Origin: Echria macrotheca | Lineage: Eukaryota > Ascomycota > Sordariomycetes > Sordariales > Schizotheciaceae | Direction: 5' to 3' | Assembly: GCA_030411725.1 (NCBI GenBank) | Contig: MU839834.1 | Location: 1,054,001 to 1,118,000 of the forward strand | DNA length: 64,000 nt | Part shown: positions 46,273 to 57,207 of the stretch, in pieces | Position numbering within the stretch: the first letter of the stretch is position 1 | How the letters are laid out: every line of letters starts with the position of its first letter | The notes under the pieces: model-generated | What the model was told of the DNA's origin: nothing | The model's input: only the letters and a program-made list of their open reading frames with translations | The model's database searches: none | Position numbers and translations under genes: made by a program

Positions 46273-48213
46273 TCAAAGCTCAATCAACTTCTCATTCTCA
46301 TCCCAATCACCACCACCACCACCACCACCACCACCACCACCACCACCACCACGACGCCCAGCAACCCCGGCCGTTCCGTGTACCTGTACCTGTACCTGTC
46401 CCTGTCCTTGACCATCACCCGTACCAACATCAGCATGTACCGGTTGAATCTGCTGGCTCCGGTGCTGCTGCTGGTGTGCGGATCTCGACCCGTGGATCTC
46501 ATGATGTAGATGCTGCAGCCGTGTATACTGTGCAACGTCATTCTGGATCTGACCGGGAGAGGACATGGAGGCGTGCTGCTCTGCCGTGTTTGTGTTGGTG
46601 GTGATAGTGTGTTGTTGTTGTTGTTGAGCAAGTTGGTCGTGTTGTATACTATTCGCCTGTCCTTCACCCGGATATGACTGGCTCCTCCCCGCCGAACAAG
46701 GTTGTGGCTGTTGTCCTCCAGCTGCTGCTGCTGCTGCGGCGGCGGCGGTGGCCAGCTGGGCCATCGAGACCTGTGATGGGGCGTGGGTAGCAGACTGCTG
46801 CTGCTGTTGCTGCGAGGCATGACCACCAACACCAGACTCATCCCTGACCAAGTCCTTCCGCGGAGTCTCACGGGTACCACCACCACCGCCACCACCACCG
46901 GCCATCACGCCGTTCTGACCACTCCCACCACCCTTACCACCCCCAGCAGATTTTCCAACATGATGTTGTTGATCCCTCCGCCGATCAAGAGGCGTCGCAT
47001 CCCTCGCCCCCGCCCTCCCCTTCTGATGTTGTCCCTGTCCATGTCCCTGTCTCTGATGAGGAATAACCAACCCAATCTCCCTCAGCAAAGCCACAGCCTC
47101 GCGCAGCTGCGCCTTGAGTTTCTTGTTACTCGTCGTCGTTCCTGTTCCTGTTCCTGTCCCCTGCTTCTGGTTCTGCTGGTACGGACGTAGTAGATACCCG
47201 CCATCCGTAGAATTCCTCACCCCGCCGCCACCGCCCGCCGCTTGTGTGTTGTTGATATGCTGCTGCTGCTGGACGGGGGCTTCTGAAGAGGAAGAAGATG
47301 GAGAACGACTCTGAAGAAACAGCGTGGCCAGCCACCATGCCGGGGGCCCTTGGAGTCCGACAGCGACTAATCCGTCGACTGTTGTCGGCATGGCGTGTGT
47401 GTAGCGGCACTCGGAGCCCCATTTGCAGGTCCCATGGTGACACCAGTGTCTGCAGAATTCTGGTGTTTTTGTTGTTTGGTCGGTCTGTGCCGGTTGCTGC
47501 CGCCCTTGTTCGGGTTGGATTCCCGTCGGGGCAGGAGGAGGAGGAGGGGATGGGCATGATGAGGCCGTGTTGGTGTTGTGGATGCTGTTCCCCAGTCCTC
47601 CTACTGGTTTCTGTGTTGGGACCTGGCCCTGACCCTGGCTCTGGCCCTGTATTTGGGCGACGGGTTCTTGGAAGCGGACTGTTTTTCGCATCGAAGGGGT
47701 TGGAGGCAGAGCCTGCTGCTGCTGAATCCCGGCCCCCTTTCCGTCATGACCGGCGTTCTGCAGTTCCGGACCACCGTCCACCCCCGGAACACTATCCGCC
47801 CAAGATGGTTGGTTCTGCACCCGCGACACGCCGGCCACTGACAAAGTCGCAACCGATCCCGAAACCAGCTCGGGGCGTGTCTCGGCCGTAAGATCAACCG
47901 GGACACTCCCCGCGCCACCAGAAGAGACAGAAGCAGAAGATGTCCGGGCATAAGCAATCCGGATGGCATAGCTCGAGGTCCCCGCGAGGTCTCTGGACAG
48001 CGTGCCCAGGTTTTTGAGCCCGACCGTCTGCTCGACTGTCAGCTCGCGGGGGACGCCGACGATCTGCATCCACTCGGGCAGGTCATCGACAGCTATGAGC
48101 GGCACGATAGGACCCGGTTGCTGTTTCTGTTGTTGGGGCTGGCCACCGGTCTGGGAGGGCGACGGCTGGATTGTGGTAGGCGGGCGGACGATGAAGAAGG
48201 CTGGTTTCGGCAT
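46273..48213 (-). CDS. CCCH zinc-finger protein with long low-complexity tail
   Basis: Single exon, 646 aa from ATG 48213. The conserved N-terminus (MPKPAFFIVRP, then IVPLIAVDDLPEWMQIVGVP and TVGLKNLGTLSRDL) resembles a sordariomycete CCCH family of unknown role. A single C-x8-C-x5-C-x3-H finger (FCRHWCHHGTCKWGSECRYT then H, about residues 258-280) suggests RNA binding. A predicted helix follows (LKAQLREAVALLREIGLVI). The rest is Gln, Gly, Ala and His rich and ends with a run of Gly encoded by the trinucleotide repeat at 46308, then DWDENEKLIEL. The frame is open up to an earlier ATG at 48303 that would add 30 residues; I prefer 48213 because the family's recognisable sequence starts there. 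Confidence 0.75.
   Translation of the reverse strand: MPKPAFFIVRPPTTIQPSPSQTGGQPQQQKQQPGPIVPLIAVDDLPEWMQIVGVPRELTVEQTVGLKNLGTLSRDLAGTSSYAIRIAYARTSSASVSSGGAGSVPVDLTAETRPELVSGSVATLSVAGVSRVQNQPSWADSVPGVDGGPELQNAGHDGKGAGIQQQQALPPTPSMRKTVRFQEPVAQIQGQSQGQGQVPTQKPVGGLGNSIHNTNTASSCPSPPPPPAPTGIQPEQGRQQPAQTDQTTKTPEFCRHWCHHGTCKWGSECRYTHAMPTTVDGLVAVGLQGPPAWWLATLFLQSRSPSSSSSEAPVQQQQHINNTQAAGGGGGVRNSTDGGYLLRPYQQNQKQGTGTGTGTTTSNKKLKAQLREAVALLREIGLVIPHQRQGHGQGQHQKGRAGARDATPLDRRRDQQHHVGKSAGGGKGGGSGQNGVMAGGGGGGGGTRETPRKDLVRDESGVGGHASQQQQQQSATHAPSQVSMAQLATAAAAAAAAAGGQQPQPCSAGRSQSYPGEGQANSIQHDQLAQQQQQHTITTNTNTAEQHASMSSPGQIQNDVAQYTRLQHLHHEIHGSRSAHQQQHRSQQIQPVHADVGTGDGQGQGQVQVQVHGTAGVAGRRGGGGGGGGGGGGGGDWDENEKLIEL
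46308..46352 (-). repeat. (CAC)15 repeat coding for polyglycine
   Basis: Fifteen CAC units on the plus strand, read as GGT/GTG-type repeat on the minus strand; in the CCCH gene's frame it encodes a glycine run near the C-terminus. Confidence 0.95.
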
Positions 48214-48387
48214 CTTGACCTGCGTTTTCTTGGAGAGCAGCATCTGGTGACATTGGACATGAGTTGAGAGAAATGGACATGTCATGTTGATATACATATC
48301 CATCCTGACTCAATCCATCAAACTAACGTATGGTTTGTCTACCATGCAAACAATTAGTTCTGCATAGAATAACAATCAGTGACAGCA

Positions 48388-50257
48388 TCAGTTTGCAGCC
48401 GCCTCCACCCGGATCTTGACATCCATCCCGTCAACACAATACCCAAACTGCCTTGGTCCGTCCCTCAGCTCCGTCTCCCTCTTGACCCACCTTCCCACCC
48501 CCTTCTTTGTCTCTGTCCCCGGCTGACCAAACACATCTCCTTCGTCCCTACGCTCCCACTCCTCCTCCAACAACTCCTCCTCCTCGCTATCATCCCCACC
48601 CCCCTCATCAAACCCGCCCACGGGGTCCCACTCGCCCGTCTCCCAAACCAGCTTCAACCCCAATGGCGACAGGCCAAACAACTTGCCCACAATCCCCTTG
48701 ACGGCATAGATATCAAACGCCTTTGGGATTCTCGCCTTCTTCGTGATCACATTACCACCTTTCCCGGTAATGTGAAATTCGACAGAAATCAGCCTCGCCT
48801 CCAGAAAGTTCGGATTCACCTCGAGCCGCCTAACAACCACCGGCTCGCCGTACACCTCGCAGAGCTCGGCGAAGCGGCGATGGCGCTTCAGCACGTCCTG
48901 CTCGGCCGACTCGGGCACCGCAGCCAGCTGGCGGGCGATGCGCGAGAGGTAAAACATCTCGGCGTTGGACCGGTCCGCGGCCGTGACAGTGCTGAAATTG
49001 ATCGTCTTCACCGAAGGCGGGAGCCGGGCTACCAGGAGCATGTAGGCTTCTTCTGTGTTCGTGGCGGTGTTGGTTGCGCTAGATAACGGTGCCGTGGCTT
49101 CCTGGCCGTCAAGCTCGGGGTTGTCGTAGATTGGGTTGTGGGCGAAACGGAGGGACGCGAGACCGGGAAAGACCGACGGGAGAGCGTCGATGAAGGACCA
49201 CGAGGATACCTGGTTGTAGGAGACGTCGAGATACTGCAGATTGGTGCTGAAGACCGGCATGACCGAACCGGAGGAGATGGACGAGATTTTGTTTCCCTTG
49301 AAGTGCAGGTTCCGCAGCGTGGAAATGGCCGCGAGGGGGGCGATATCAGCTAGCGACGTGAACTCGTTGAACTCCATGTGGACTGACACCAGAGTCGATG
49401 TGAACGGAACAGAAGGGATCGACGAAAGCGAAGACAGCTGGTTAGCGCTGGAGAAGAGGCTGGTCAGAGCCAAGAACCGAGCAGCGATGTGGCATATCTC
49501 GTCCCACTCCAACAGCGTCTCGTCAAGAGCCAGTTCCCTGACACCCCTGAATACAGACTCTGCCGACTCGAGCTTCTCGTCCCCGAATATGTCTTGGAAG
49601 CGATTTCCCCTGAGACCGAGTTAGTTTTCGTCCGGCTGGTGCCCGAGATACGTACTTGACACGGAGAAGCTGCAACGCCCCAAGCTCCGAACAAATGTCG
49701 ACCACGGTGCCGAAGCGATGAAACAGATTCCTGCTCAGATCCAGCTCGACAACCTTGGGACACGCCTGGCGGATCGACTGCTCTTCCACGCCCGATCCGG
49801 CCGGGGGCGAAGCGTAGGCCACGCGGGCGCCGTCGAGAAAAACATTCTTGAGGTCGGCCAGCTGGGCCTGCTTGCGGCGGATCTTGTCGAAGCCGACCTC
49901 CTCGGCGACCTTGCCCGAGATGACAATCTGCCTGTGCGGCACCACCGGGCGGGCGGCGTCGGGGGCGGCGTCGGGGTGGTCGGAAGCGTACTTGAGCTGC
50001 AGCGCCGACACAAACGTCTGCGGCACATCGACGGCCCGCGTGGGACGCACGAATGACGCGGCCGTGGGCGATTTGGATTTGCACGAGAAATAGCGCACGC
50101 CGTTGTGCTGGCCGTCGTGTTTCCCACGCGAGCCGTCGTCCCATTCCACGCCCAACCACGACCCGCTGGTCCCCGCGACCTCGCCCGTGTAGCGGACGGT
50201 GCAGAGCGCGCCGTCATATGACCTGCGCTGGCCGATGAACACTTTGGGCTCCGACAT
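48388..50257 (-). CDS. PAC2: Tubulin-specific chaperone E (TBCE/Pac2 family)
   Basis: Cofactor E captures alpha-tubulin in the tubulin heterodimer assembly pathway. Exons 50257-49656 and 49609-48388 (donor GTACGT, acceptor CAG) give 607 aa. The N-terminal CAP-Gly domain (about 8-75) has the signature WLGVEWDDGSRGKHDGQHNG. A leucine-rich repeat region follows (about 160-400; KVVELDLSRNLFHRFG, LVSVHMEFNEFTSL, LQYLDVSYNQVSSW). The C-terminus is a ubiquitin-like domain (about 460-600), interrupted by an acidic loop (DDSEEEELLEEEWERRDEGD). The three-domain order is diagnostic. ATG 50257 is the first of the frame and puts the CAP-Gly at the normal distance. Confidence 0.94.
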
Positions 50258-50533
50258 GATGTTTGGATTTTGTCACGTCTGCAGACGGCTCACCGCAATG
50301 TGTTTGCGCTTTGGCAGGCACCTGCGTTGACCAAGCATTGGTTTTTTTGCTCTTTACTTTCTCCTCCTGCGCCTGCCTTCTCAGGCAACAACAAAACAAT
50401 CCGCCGCCCTTCAGATGCCACTCATCCTTATTCACACACTCACCAATCGCATGTATTCATTCTGAGAGCTTGATTTCTCATCAATACATAAACATTCATA
50501 CTAGATTACAGCTAGATTTACATCCTCACTCGC

Positions 50534-51652
50534 TTAAAGCTTTCCCTTGGGAGCAGGAGCGACGCACTTCATCAACGCGCGACCGTTGCTAAGACACACC
50601 TTGCCGCCGTCCACCTTCACCTCGAAGCGGATCTCCTCCCACCCGTCCTTGAATTGGCCCGTCCGCCACGCCGACGTGACCAGCTTGTCGCCCGGTCGCA
50701 CAGGGCTGGCAAACCGCGCCTGGTACTCCTTGATATTGGCCGGGTCGCTCCCTCCGAGGTGCTGCAACAGCCCGTGGGCCGCCCTACGGTGGATTGAATT
50801 AGTCATTTGTCTCTTTCGGAGGAAGGCGACCTATGTCTCAGGTTCCAGGAGCTCTGCACTCCCGACACAGCCCGAATATGATGACCAAAGAAGGGGATAA
50901 CACATCCGATTTAACACTTACCAGTTGAACGAATACAGCCCGTGGATGATGACACCGCCAAATCCCATCTTCTTGCCCGGCTCGGGCGTCGCATGCAGCG
51001 GGTTGTAGTCGCCGTTGAGACGGTACAGCAGCGCCGTCTCGGCCGACGTCAGCGTCTCAAACACGGCGTCGGGCTTGCGGTCCTTGGGCGCCGGGAAGTT
51101 CTCGGTAGCTGGTCCCTTGGGCCCGCCCCAGTTGCCCTGTCCGACGAAGAAGGCCGAGCCGATGGCGCGCGTGTAGACCTCTCCGGTGGCGGCGTCGACC
51201 AAATCCGTCTGGTTCTCGATAACGGTACCGGGCCGGCCCTTGTCGTACACGCCGAGAACCTTGGTCCGGACCTCGAACTTCTTGCCGGCCGACGTCGGCG
51301 GGAGCGGCTTAAAGAACTGGACGAGACGCTGGCCGTCTACCACGCGCGTGTGGTCAAAGTCGGGCACGCCCGGGATCTTGACGGCCTTTTGGGCGGCATA
51401 AAAGTCAATGACCTCTTGCGTGTCCTTCTTGAAGGCTGTCTGGTGTTAGTCGGTTTCATCTCGAAACCGGGGAAGACACGTACGCAGAATGACGGGGTAG
51501 GTTGGGAAGACGGCAAAGTTGGGATGCAGCTCGTAGAGGAAATGGAGCTCGTCCGAGGTGCATCCAATCGACTGGGCAAAGAGCAGCACATCCCGCTTCA
51601 ACCACGACACCGCCGTCGGCGGGTACTCGAATCCAACTCCGGGGCCTGGCAT
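50534..51652 (-). CDS. MaoC-like 2-enoyl-CoA hydratase 2 (fatty acid beta-oxidation)
   Basis: Double-hotdog hydratase related to the hydratase-2 domain of peroxisomal multifunctional enzyme 2; hydrates trans-2-enoyl-CoA to the 3R-hydroxyacyl-CoA. Exons 51652-51484, 51435-50922 and 50783-50534 (donors GTACGT and GTAAGT) give 310 aa. The N-terminal hotdog begins FEYPPTAVSWLKRDVLLFAQ and continues HPNFAVFPTYPVIL, with PFKKDTQEV joined across intron 1. The catalytic motif of hydratase 2 is intact: YRLNGDYNPLHATPE with GFGGVIIHGLYSFNW. The C-terminal tripeptide is GKL, close to but not the standard SKL peroxisome signal, so location is uncertain. It is a stand-alone enzyme, not fused to the dehydrogenase part of MFE-2. 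Confidence 0.88.
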
Positions 51653-51966
51653 GTTGACGGTCAATTGGTCTACTCAGTAAGCAAACGACAAAAAAAGACA
51701 AAAAAGACAAAAGTTGAACAAGTTCTAATCGCGCGCGGCAGGGGATCAGCCGGCGATATATAGCTTCGGTACTGCTTTGTCCCGGTGACCCAACCGCTGA
51801 GCTCCAGTGCTGCGCTGCGGGGGTGGTGAGCACCACAGTTCCCCGAGCTAGCTGCCGAGGTTCATCTCAGCGGGGCTGCGGCACCCCTCTGCCGCCAGCC
51901 GTCTAGTCCGCAGTTAGCCAAGAGTCTGGCCGGCAGCGGCAGTCCGCTTGACCTTTTCCTGTAAGG

Positions 51967-51979
51967 TAGGGTTAGGGTT
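51967..51979 (+). repeat. Telomere-like TTAGGG element in a divergent promoter
   Basis: TAGGGTTAGGGTT, two telomere units, 315 nt upstream of the hydratase start and 716 nt upstream of the plus-strand gene at 52695. TTAGGG boxes can be bound by Tbf1-type factors in fungi; function here is inferred only. Confidence 0.55.
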
Positions 51980-52694
51980 CGCTAGCTACCGACGGCTTGG
52001 TGGCTTGGTGCTGGTGCCCACCGAAAATGCGGTGGACCCAACTGCAAAAACACCAGCAGAAAAAAAATGGAGGCCGGGAACATGCAACAAACTTGCATTG
52101 CTTGAGGCCGGTTTGGCAACTAAGCCATTAGTGGGGACTAATTGACGCTTTGTGAGCTGTTAATTGTTCTATTGTTGGCTTTGTTGCCTATTGTTTCTCA
52201 ATTGCTATTGTTCATTCCCACGACATCTGCACAATGGCGAAACCAAGGTTGAAGCCAGCGGTGGCCGCTGGCTCTAGCCATAAACTAGACGTTCCTAAAC
52301 CACGACCGGTGCTTCAATCCAGCAACACTAGAACGACTGATCTTCCAGCTAGAGCAGCCTGCTGCAAACAGCATAAAATAGGGTTCAACCAGAAGGAATC
52401 TGCAAACTCGCTCTGCACTTCCTCTCGCAAACTCTCACAACGTCCTGGAAAATCTACTCTCATCACCCACTACCGACCACGGCAGACACAACACCGACGG
52501 TACCGGATTGAAAAGTGTCAATTTCACCCCTCAGCTGGCCGGAGTAAGACACTTGCGAGGCTTCAGAAATTGTGAGTTGTCGCCAGAGTGCGAAGACTTG
52601 GCAAACTGACCAACCCACTAGCGATCTCTTATATAAACTCAAGCTCATATCTCCAGAGTCCCGGAAGGTGGATTCAAAGAACCATCGGGAGAAG

Positions 52695-53906
52695 ATGCCG
52701 TCGCCCAGTGATCAAGAGGCGCCCACTCTGGTCGAAGACCGGGCCGAAACTGCTAGCATGAGTAGCCAGGACGGTCGCGGCTCGGTGGACAGCGTGACCT
52801 CGGTCTCGTCTGCCCCCACCAATATCACCACCCCGGACCTGTCCGACACCGAAAAGCCGGTGGCCACTGCGGTGTTGCCCTCGCCGTCGCGAAGGGTCAA
52901 GCTGGCGAGCCCCAAGACGCCCGAGCGGGTGAAAGAGGTTGCCCCCGTCCAAGACAGCCGGCGATCCCCCGGCAAGGCGGCCACCGAATCGAACACCAAG
53001 TCTCCTGCGTCTGAGGGCGCCCCCGCCGGGCCCAAGACCACACCCAAGCCGGCTGAGAAGGTTGCGGCTGCCGCCAGCGGGCTGCCGGCGGCTGAAACCC
53101 CCGTCGTCGAGGGCAGCAGCAGCAGGAAGCGTGCTCCCTCTACCGACAAACTCCCGGTGGTGAAGATTGTCCCGGCCAAGGTCGAGAGTCCCAAGCCGAA
53201 GGCGACTAAGGCCAGCCTCAAGTTGACCAGAAAGAGAAAGGCCGAGGAGGACCAGGATGAGTCAGACGAGGAAGCTGGAAAGGATGCCGCAGCCGCCAAA
53301 TCGCCCGGCAAGAAGCCTTACGGGCTGAGATCGCCGGTGGCCAATTGCTACTATGTGACGCGTGCTGAGGAGATGCTCAACGACCCTCTCGACTTCGACG
53401 ACCTCGTGTATGATGAGACACGGCCAGGCAAGGCGAAGCAAATCTTCAACACGTTTCTTCACTTCCGGTATGCGCAGGGGCAGCCCATCCCCACGGTAAT
53501 GTCGGGTGGATGTGGACCAGCTGGAACACCACCCGGGCCGTGCAAGCCGCCAACGCCCAAGAAGCGTCGCTCGACACCGGGCTCGGACTCGGACAGTCTG
53601 AAGAAAGGAGTGCTGAGCAGGGAGCACGAGAAGAAAGTCGAGCAGGACCAGCTGCAGGCGGCAGAGACACCGAATGGCAAGAAGAAACCGTCTTCCTCAT
53701 CGCCGGCTCGTGCAAAGGCCAAGGTACTGAACGAAGATGACCTGCTCGTCCCGGGATACATCACTGGGCGTACTACCGACCGGACCAACTCGCAGGGCGG
53801 CATTCTCGTGGGCGACATCAACGACGCGATAAAGACCGGACCGAGGACGGCGAAAAAGTTTGGGGGAAGAGGTAGAAGGGGTCGCGGGACCTGGAGAGGT
53901 GCCTAA
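52695..53906 (+). CDS. Disordered, basic, nuclear-type protein of unknown function
   Basis: 403 aa from ATG 52695. No domain that I recognise. Most of the protein is Ser/Pro/Lys/Ala rich and probably disordered, with KRKAEEDQDESDEEAGKD resembling a nuclear localisation signal beside an acidic patch. The best-conserved-looking piece is the middle, KKPYGLRSPVANCYYVTRAE and LNDPLDFDDLVYDETRPGKA, then IFNTFLHFRYAQG. The C-terminus GRGRRGRGTWRG is an RG-rich or AT-hook-like end. A splice-like intron (52572-52621, GTGAGT to CTAG) lies upstream. If that intron is removed, an ATG at 52234 becomes continuous in frame with this ORF and would give 540 aa; I list the shorter form because the extension looks non-conserved. 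Confidence 0.7.
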   Translation: MPSPSDQEAPTLVEDRAETASMSSQDGRGSVDSVTSVSSAPTNITTPDLSDTEKPVATAVLPSPSRRVKLASPKTPERVKEVAPVQDSRRSPGKAATESNTKSPASEGAPAGPKTTPKPAEKVAAAASGLPAAETPVVEGSSSRKRAPSTDKLPVVKIVPAKVESPKPKATKASLKLTRKRKAEEDQDESDEEAGKDAAAAKSPGKKPYGLRSPVANCYYVTRAEEMLNDPLDFDDLVYDETRPGKAKQIFNTFLHFRYAQGQPIPTVMSGGCGPAGTPPGPCKPPTPKKRRSTPGSDSDSLKKGVLSREHEKKVEQDQLQAAETPNGKKKPSSSSPARAKAKVLNEDDLLVPGYITGRTTDRTNSQGGILVGDINDAIKTGPRTAKKFGGRGRRGRGTWRGA

Positions 53907-55331
53907 CTAGATCGTTGTGATCTAGGGTCTGCATGGCTATTTTCGGATAGGCCAATGTGTCCGTCTTTTTTACCATGCCGCCACCGCTCTATGAACAAGG
54001 CCGCAACCACCACCCAGCCAAACAGAGCTGGTTCCTATTCCATTTCATCGAATCTTTGCCATCCGAGCAGGGAGACAGCCAATACCACCCAGCAGAACAA
54101 TATTCTGTCCGATCAAATCCGATATTCCAACAGGAGAGCACCCCACTGCCAATACTCACCGAGTCTCCCACCTTTTTCGTCCAAGGAGACCTCAACAGCA
54201 TTTTATTACCCCTTCTAGGGTAGACAATTCTCTAGACAGAGCCATCGAATCCCCACCATTTCACCGTCCGTCACCCTTACTATTTTATTTCTTCGGTGTC
54301 TGATCTCAGCACACAACACGGGTGGGTGGGACGACATGGAGATGGACAGGAGCGATTGAGAGAACACTCAATCCAAGGATACGTTCAACGAGAGAGAAAG
54401 AGAGAAAGAGAATCTGAGTACTGGGCAACTGGGAAAAACTCATCCGATACCCACCCACCCAGCACCGATTTCCAATCCGCCACCGCCATTAATATTTTCT
54501 TGAGATACGGAATACCAGGCAGGGAAGGCTTCGTTCAATATCAGGACTCGACCGACCTAGTGCTTCTCATCCAGGCGGCATGATGGCTGGATTTGAACCC
54601 CAAGATATCAAGGGGTCCATTGGAGATCCATTCACAAATGCAGAGATTTAGAGAGAGGTTTAGAGAAAGTGTGTGTGTATGCATGCATACAAGAGAGACT
54701 GTATGCGAGCAAAAGAGGAGGGAGAAACCAGAAACCGCACAGGCCGCGGTGTTGAACCATTGTCAAGGCCAGGATCTTCTATCCATCAGGCCAGGCCAGG
54801 ACAGGACTGGTTCCATCATGAACCTAACCTCACTGCATGTTCGTCATTGGAGCATTGGAGCATAATATAGACTAGGTCTAGTACCGTACCGCCGTCTAGC
54901 TGTATAAGACAACAGACGGAAGGCATCACTGGCGCACTGGGGGCAAAAAGGAAAACGGAAACGGATGGGATAGACATAGAATAGAAGGAAGGCCTGGTAC
55001 AACAACAAAATAGAAATCCGATTGTGTTTGTACTCACTCCGCAGTGACCGCGCAATGGGGCCAACTAGCTAGCTGCCTGCTACCTGCTACATGTTTTATT
55101 CTGTGTTCTGTGTGACCAGTTCCAAATTCCAAAATTCCGAATAAAAAGAGCGTGGTTGTCTCGTTCCATCACCCTTCCCTTACTTTCCCTTCTTTTCCCT
55201 TCCCAAACTGCCTCTGCCTCTGGTATCCATCTTCCCTGCCTTCCCAACCAACCAACCCCTAGAAAAAACAAACTGTGCCGTAGTAATACCAAATCCGAAA
55301 ATAAAAAGAGACCCCAAAAAATCCCTGTTAC
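53907..55331. other. Intergenic region between convergent genes
   Basis: 1.4 kb of 3' flanks with short GA and GT runs (54390-54412, 54660-54690). No supported gene or structured RNA. Confidence 0.6.
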
Positions 55332-56750
55332 CTATCGTACCCTCGCCCGATCACACTCCTCAATAAACCGATATATCCCCTCCAACCCCTCGAAATCGCC
55401 CACAGAAGACACATGCTCGCCCGTTGTCGTCGTATAACTCCTCGGCAGAAGAGGCGGCGACGCACTCTCGTACCCCTCGGGCTCTGGCTCGGGCGACGAC
55501 AACAGCCACGGATTTTCCTCATACTCGTCCAGGAGGAACAACTCATCCAGCTCCGACGAATCCGCCGCACTCCCCCCCGACTCCCAACGCGACCGGACCG
55601 AGCCACCGGGCGACGTGATCGTCTTGTTCACACCGCAGCAATTGTTCTCATCCCCTTTTCCGTCCGGAGCAAACGGGAAGCGCAGCGCCATGGGCACGCC
55701 GACACTAGATTCGAAATCGGCATCCTGCCGGATGATGCCGCGCCGGATGCCGACCTCGTCGCACAGCCTCTCGACCGTGTCGGCGTCGACACCTGGAAAG
55801 CGCACCCGCAGCACGCTGTTCTTCTCGAGCGTGACGGGGAGATCACCCAGCGCCGACAAATTCTTGAGGTCCGTCATGATGGCGGCCAGATCCTGCAGGG
55901 CCCGCGCAAAGTCGACAGACAGAACGTCGAGGAAACCGTCGGTGTGCAGCGTGGCCGCGCCGGGCTGCGGCTTGACGCTGACACCAAAACCCTCGGCCGT
56001 GGCAAAGGGAAACACCACGCCCAGCGGGCTGAGGGCCGTGATGGTGGGGGACACCTGGAAGTCGACGTACGACCCCGGGGCGTGGCGCGGGATCGAAGCC
56101 AGCCGCTTGCGGTGCTCCTCCTGCGTCGCGCTGACGGCCTTGTACCGCTTCTGCCCGTTGGGGCCGACACCGTCGTACCGCGCGCGGTGGCCGTTGAGCA
56201 AAAATGCCCGCATCGCCTGGCTGACGTTCTGGATCACCTCGGCGGGCGCGGCCGGGGTATGGCTGAAATAGCGGGCTCCTCCTCCTCCGCCGGGCATGCC
56301 GTATCCGCCGGCGGACCGGGGCAGGGCACCGCCCGTCAGGTTCGGACGGAGGGTGCACGCGAACGGGGCACGGCCGGTGAATAGGCCGACGGCCTTGGAT
56401 GTCCGGGACACGGGCAGCCTGGACCGGTCAACGCGGGGTCCTCCCGAGGCAGCCGAGCGGCCTCCTCCGGAGGTGGAAAAGTGACGGGTGCCGTTGGCGT
56501 GCACATGACTCGACGAGTTGCTCGAATAAAACTTGGCCGAGCGTTTCTGCTGGCGCAGCCAGGCGGCCGGGTGGACGGGCTGGCGACTACTGTTGTTGGG
56601 TGTGTTTCGGACCGTGACGGGCTGCAGTTCGCTGTTGACGGGCCGTGTCGCGTTGACCAGTTTGGAGCGTAGCACTTTGACTGCTTGCCCCAGGTTTTTC
56701 GACACGACCCGTAGGGCGGCCGTGGCCAAGAAGCCCCCGCCGGGAGGCAT
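55332..56750 (-). CDS. Conserved fungal protein, predicted mitochondrial (labelled 'casein kinase II beta 2' in relatives)
   Basis: Single exon, 472 aa from ATG 56750 (MPPGGGFLATAALRVVSKNL). The N-terminal 150 residues are Arg/Ser-rich with few acidic residues, as in mitochondrial precursors. I recognise the layout from sordariomycete proteins annotated 'casein kinase II beta 2 subunit': YVDFQVSPTITALSPL, LHTDGFLDVLSVDFARALQD, GDLPVTLEKNSVLRVRFPGV, DAETVERLCDEVGIRRGI-like text and an end DFEGLEGIYRFIEECDRAR. The zinc-binding cysteine pattern of true CK2 beta is absent, so the name is probably historical and should not be read as function. The frame is open upstream to 56936 but begins there with GTG, and the conserved start is 56750. 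Confidence 0.8.
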   Translation of the reverse strand: MPPGGGFLATAALRVVSKNLGQAVKVLRSKLVNATRPVNSELQPVTVRNTPNNSSRQPVHPAAWLRQQKRSAKFYSSNSSSHVHANGTRHFSTSGGGRSAASGGPRVDRSRLPVSRTSKAVGLFTGRAPFACTLRPNLTGGALPRSAGGYGMPGGGGGARYFSHTPAAPAEVIQNVSQAMRAFLLNGHRARYDGVGPNGQKRYKAVSATQEEHRKRLASIPRHAPGSYVDFQVSPTITALSPLGVVFPFATAEGFGVSVKPQPGAATLHTDGFLDVLSVDFARALQDLAAIMTDLKNLSALGDLPVTLEKNSVLRVRFPGVDADTVERLCDEVGIRRGIIRQDADFESSVGVPMALRFPFAPDGKGDENNCCGVNKTITSPGGSVRSRWESGGSAADSSELDELFLLDEYEENPWLLSSPEPEPEGYESASPPLLPRSYTTTTGEHVSSVGDFEGLEGIYRFIEECDRARVR

Positions 56751-57207
56751 CTTGGGATGGATTTTTGAGGTAAAGCGCAAGCCGTTGGGGATGTCGGCTT
56801 GCTCTTGGTGGTGAGAAAGGAAAAGAGGGATGGGAATGACACGGGAGGGATCGGGTTCTTGATGGGCGAGGCTGTTATCGATAAGACTTTGCCACCCCCG
56901 ATGCACACTGGTAAGACCTGAGCGGGGTTTCGTCACCGTCAGGCCGCGTGCAATGGTGGGTCCCGGCGTGTTAGTGGCTCCGTAGCGTATGCTTGTATCG
57001 GAGTGCCAAAATGCACCTATCCAGGGTTCGGAGCTTGCTGCCCCACAATCTTGACTGGTTTTTTAAGCTCGCCCAAAATTCTCAAGCTTCCACTTCTTCC
57101 TCTTCCAACACACTGCGCGCAACAGACTGTCCGCCCGCCCTGGGGGCTGCCCTCGACAAGGTAAGGAATTTCTTCTTCGTATCTCTTCCCATCCAGCGCA
57201 AGCTGCT

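Noticed and set aside
54585..54625. tRNA-like T-arm text (GGTTCAAATCC on the minus strand)
   Set aside because: The T-stem does not pair beyond two bases and no acceptor or anticodon arm can be formed.
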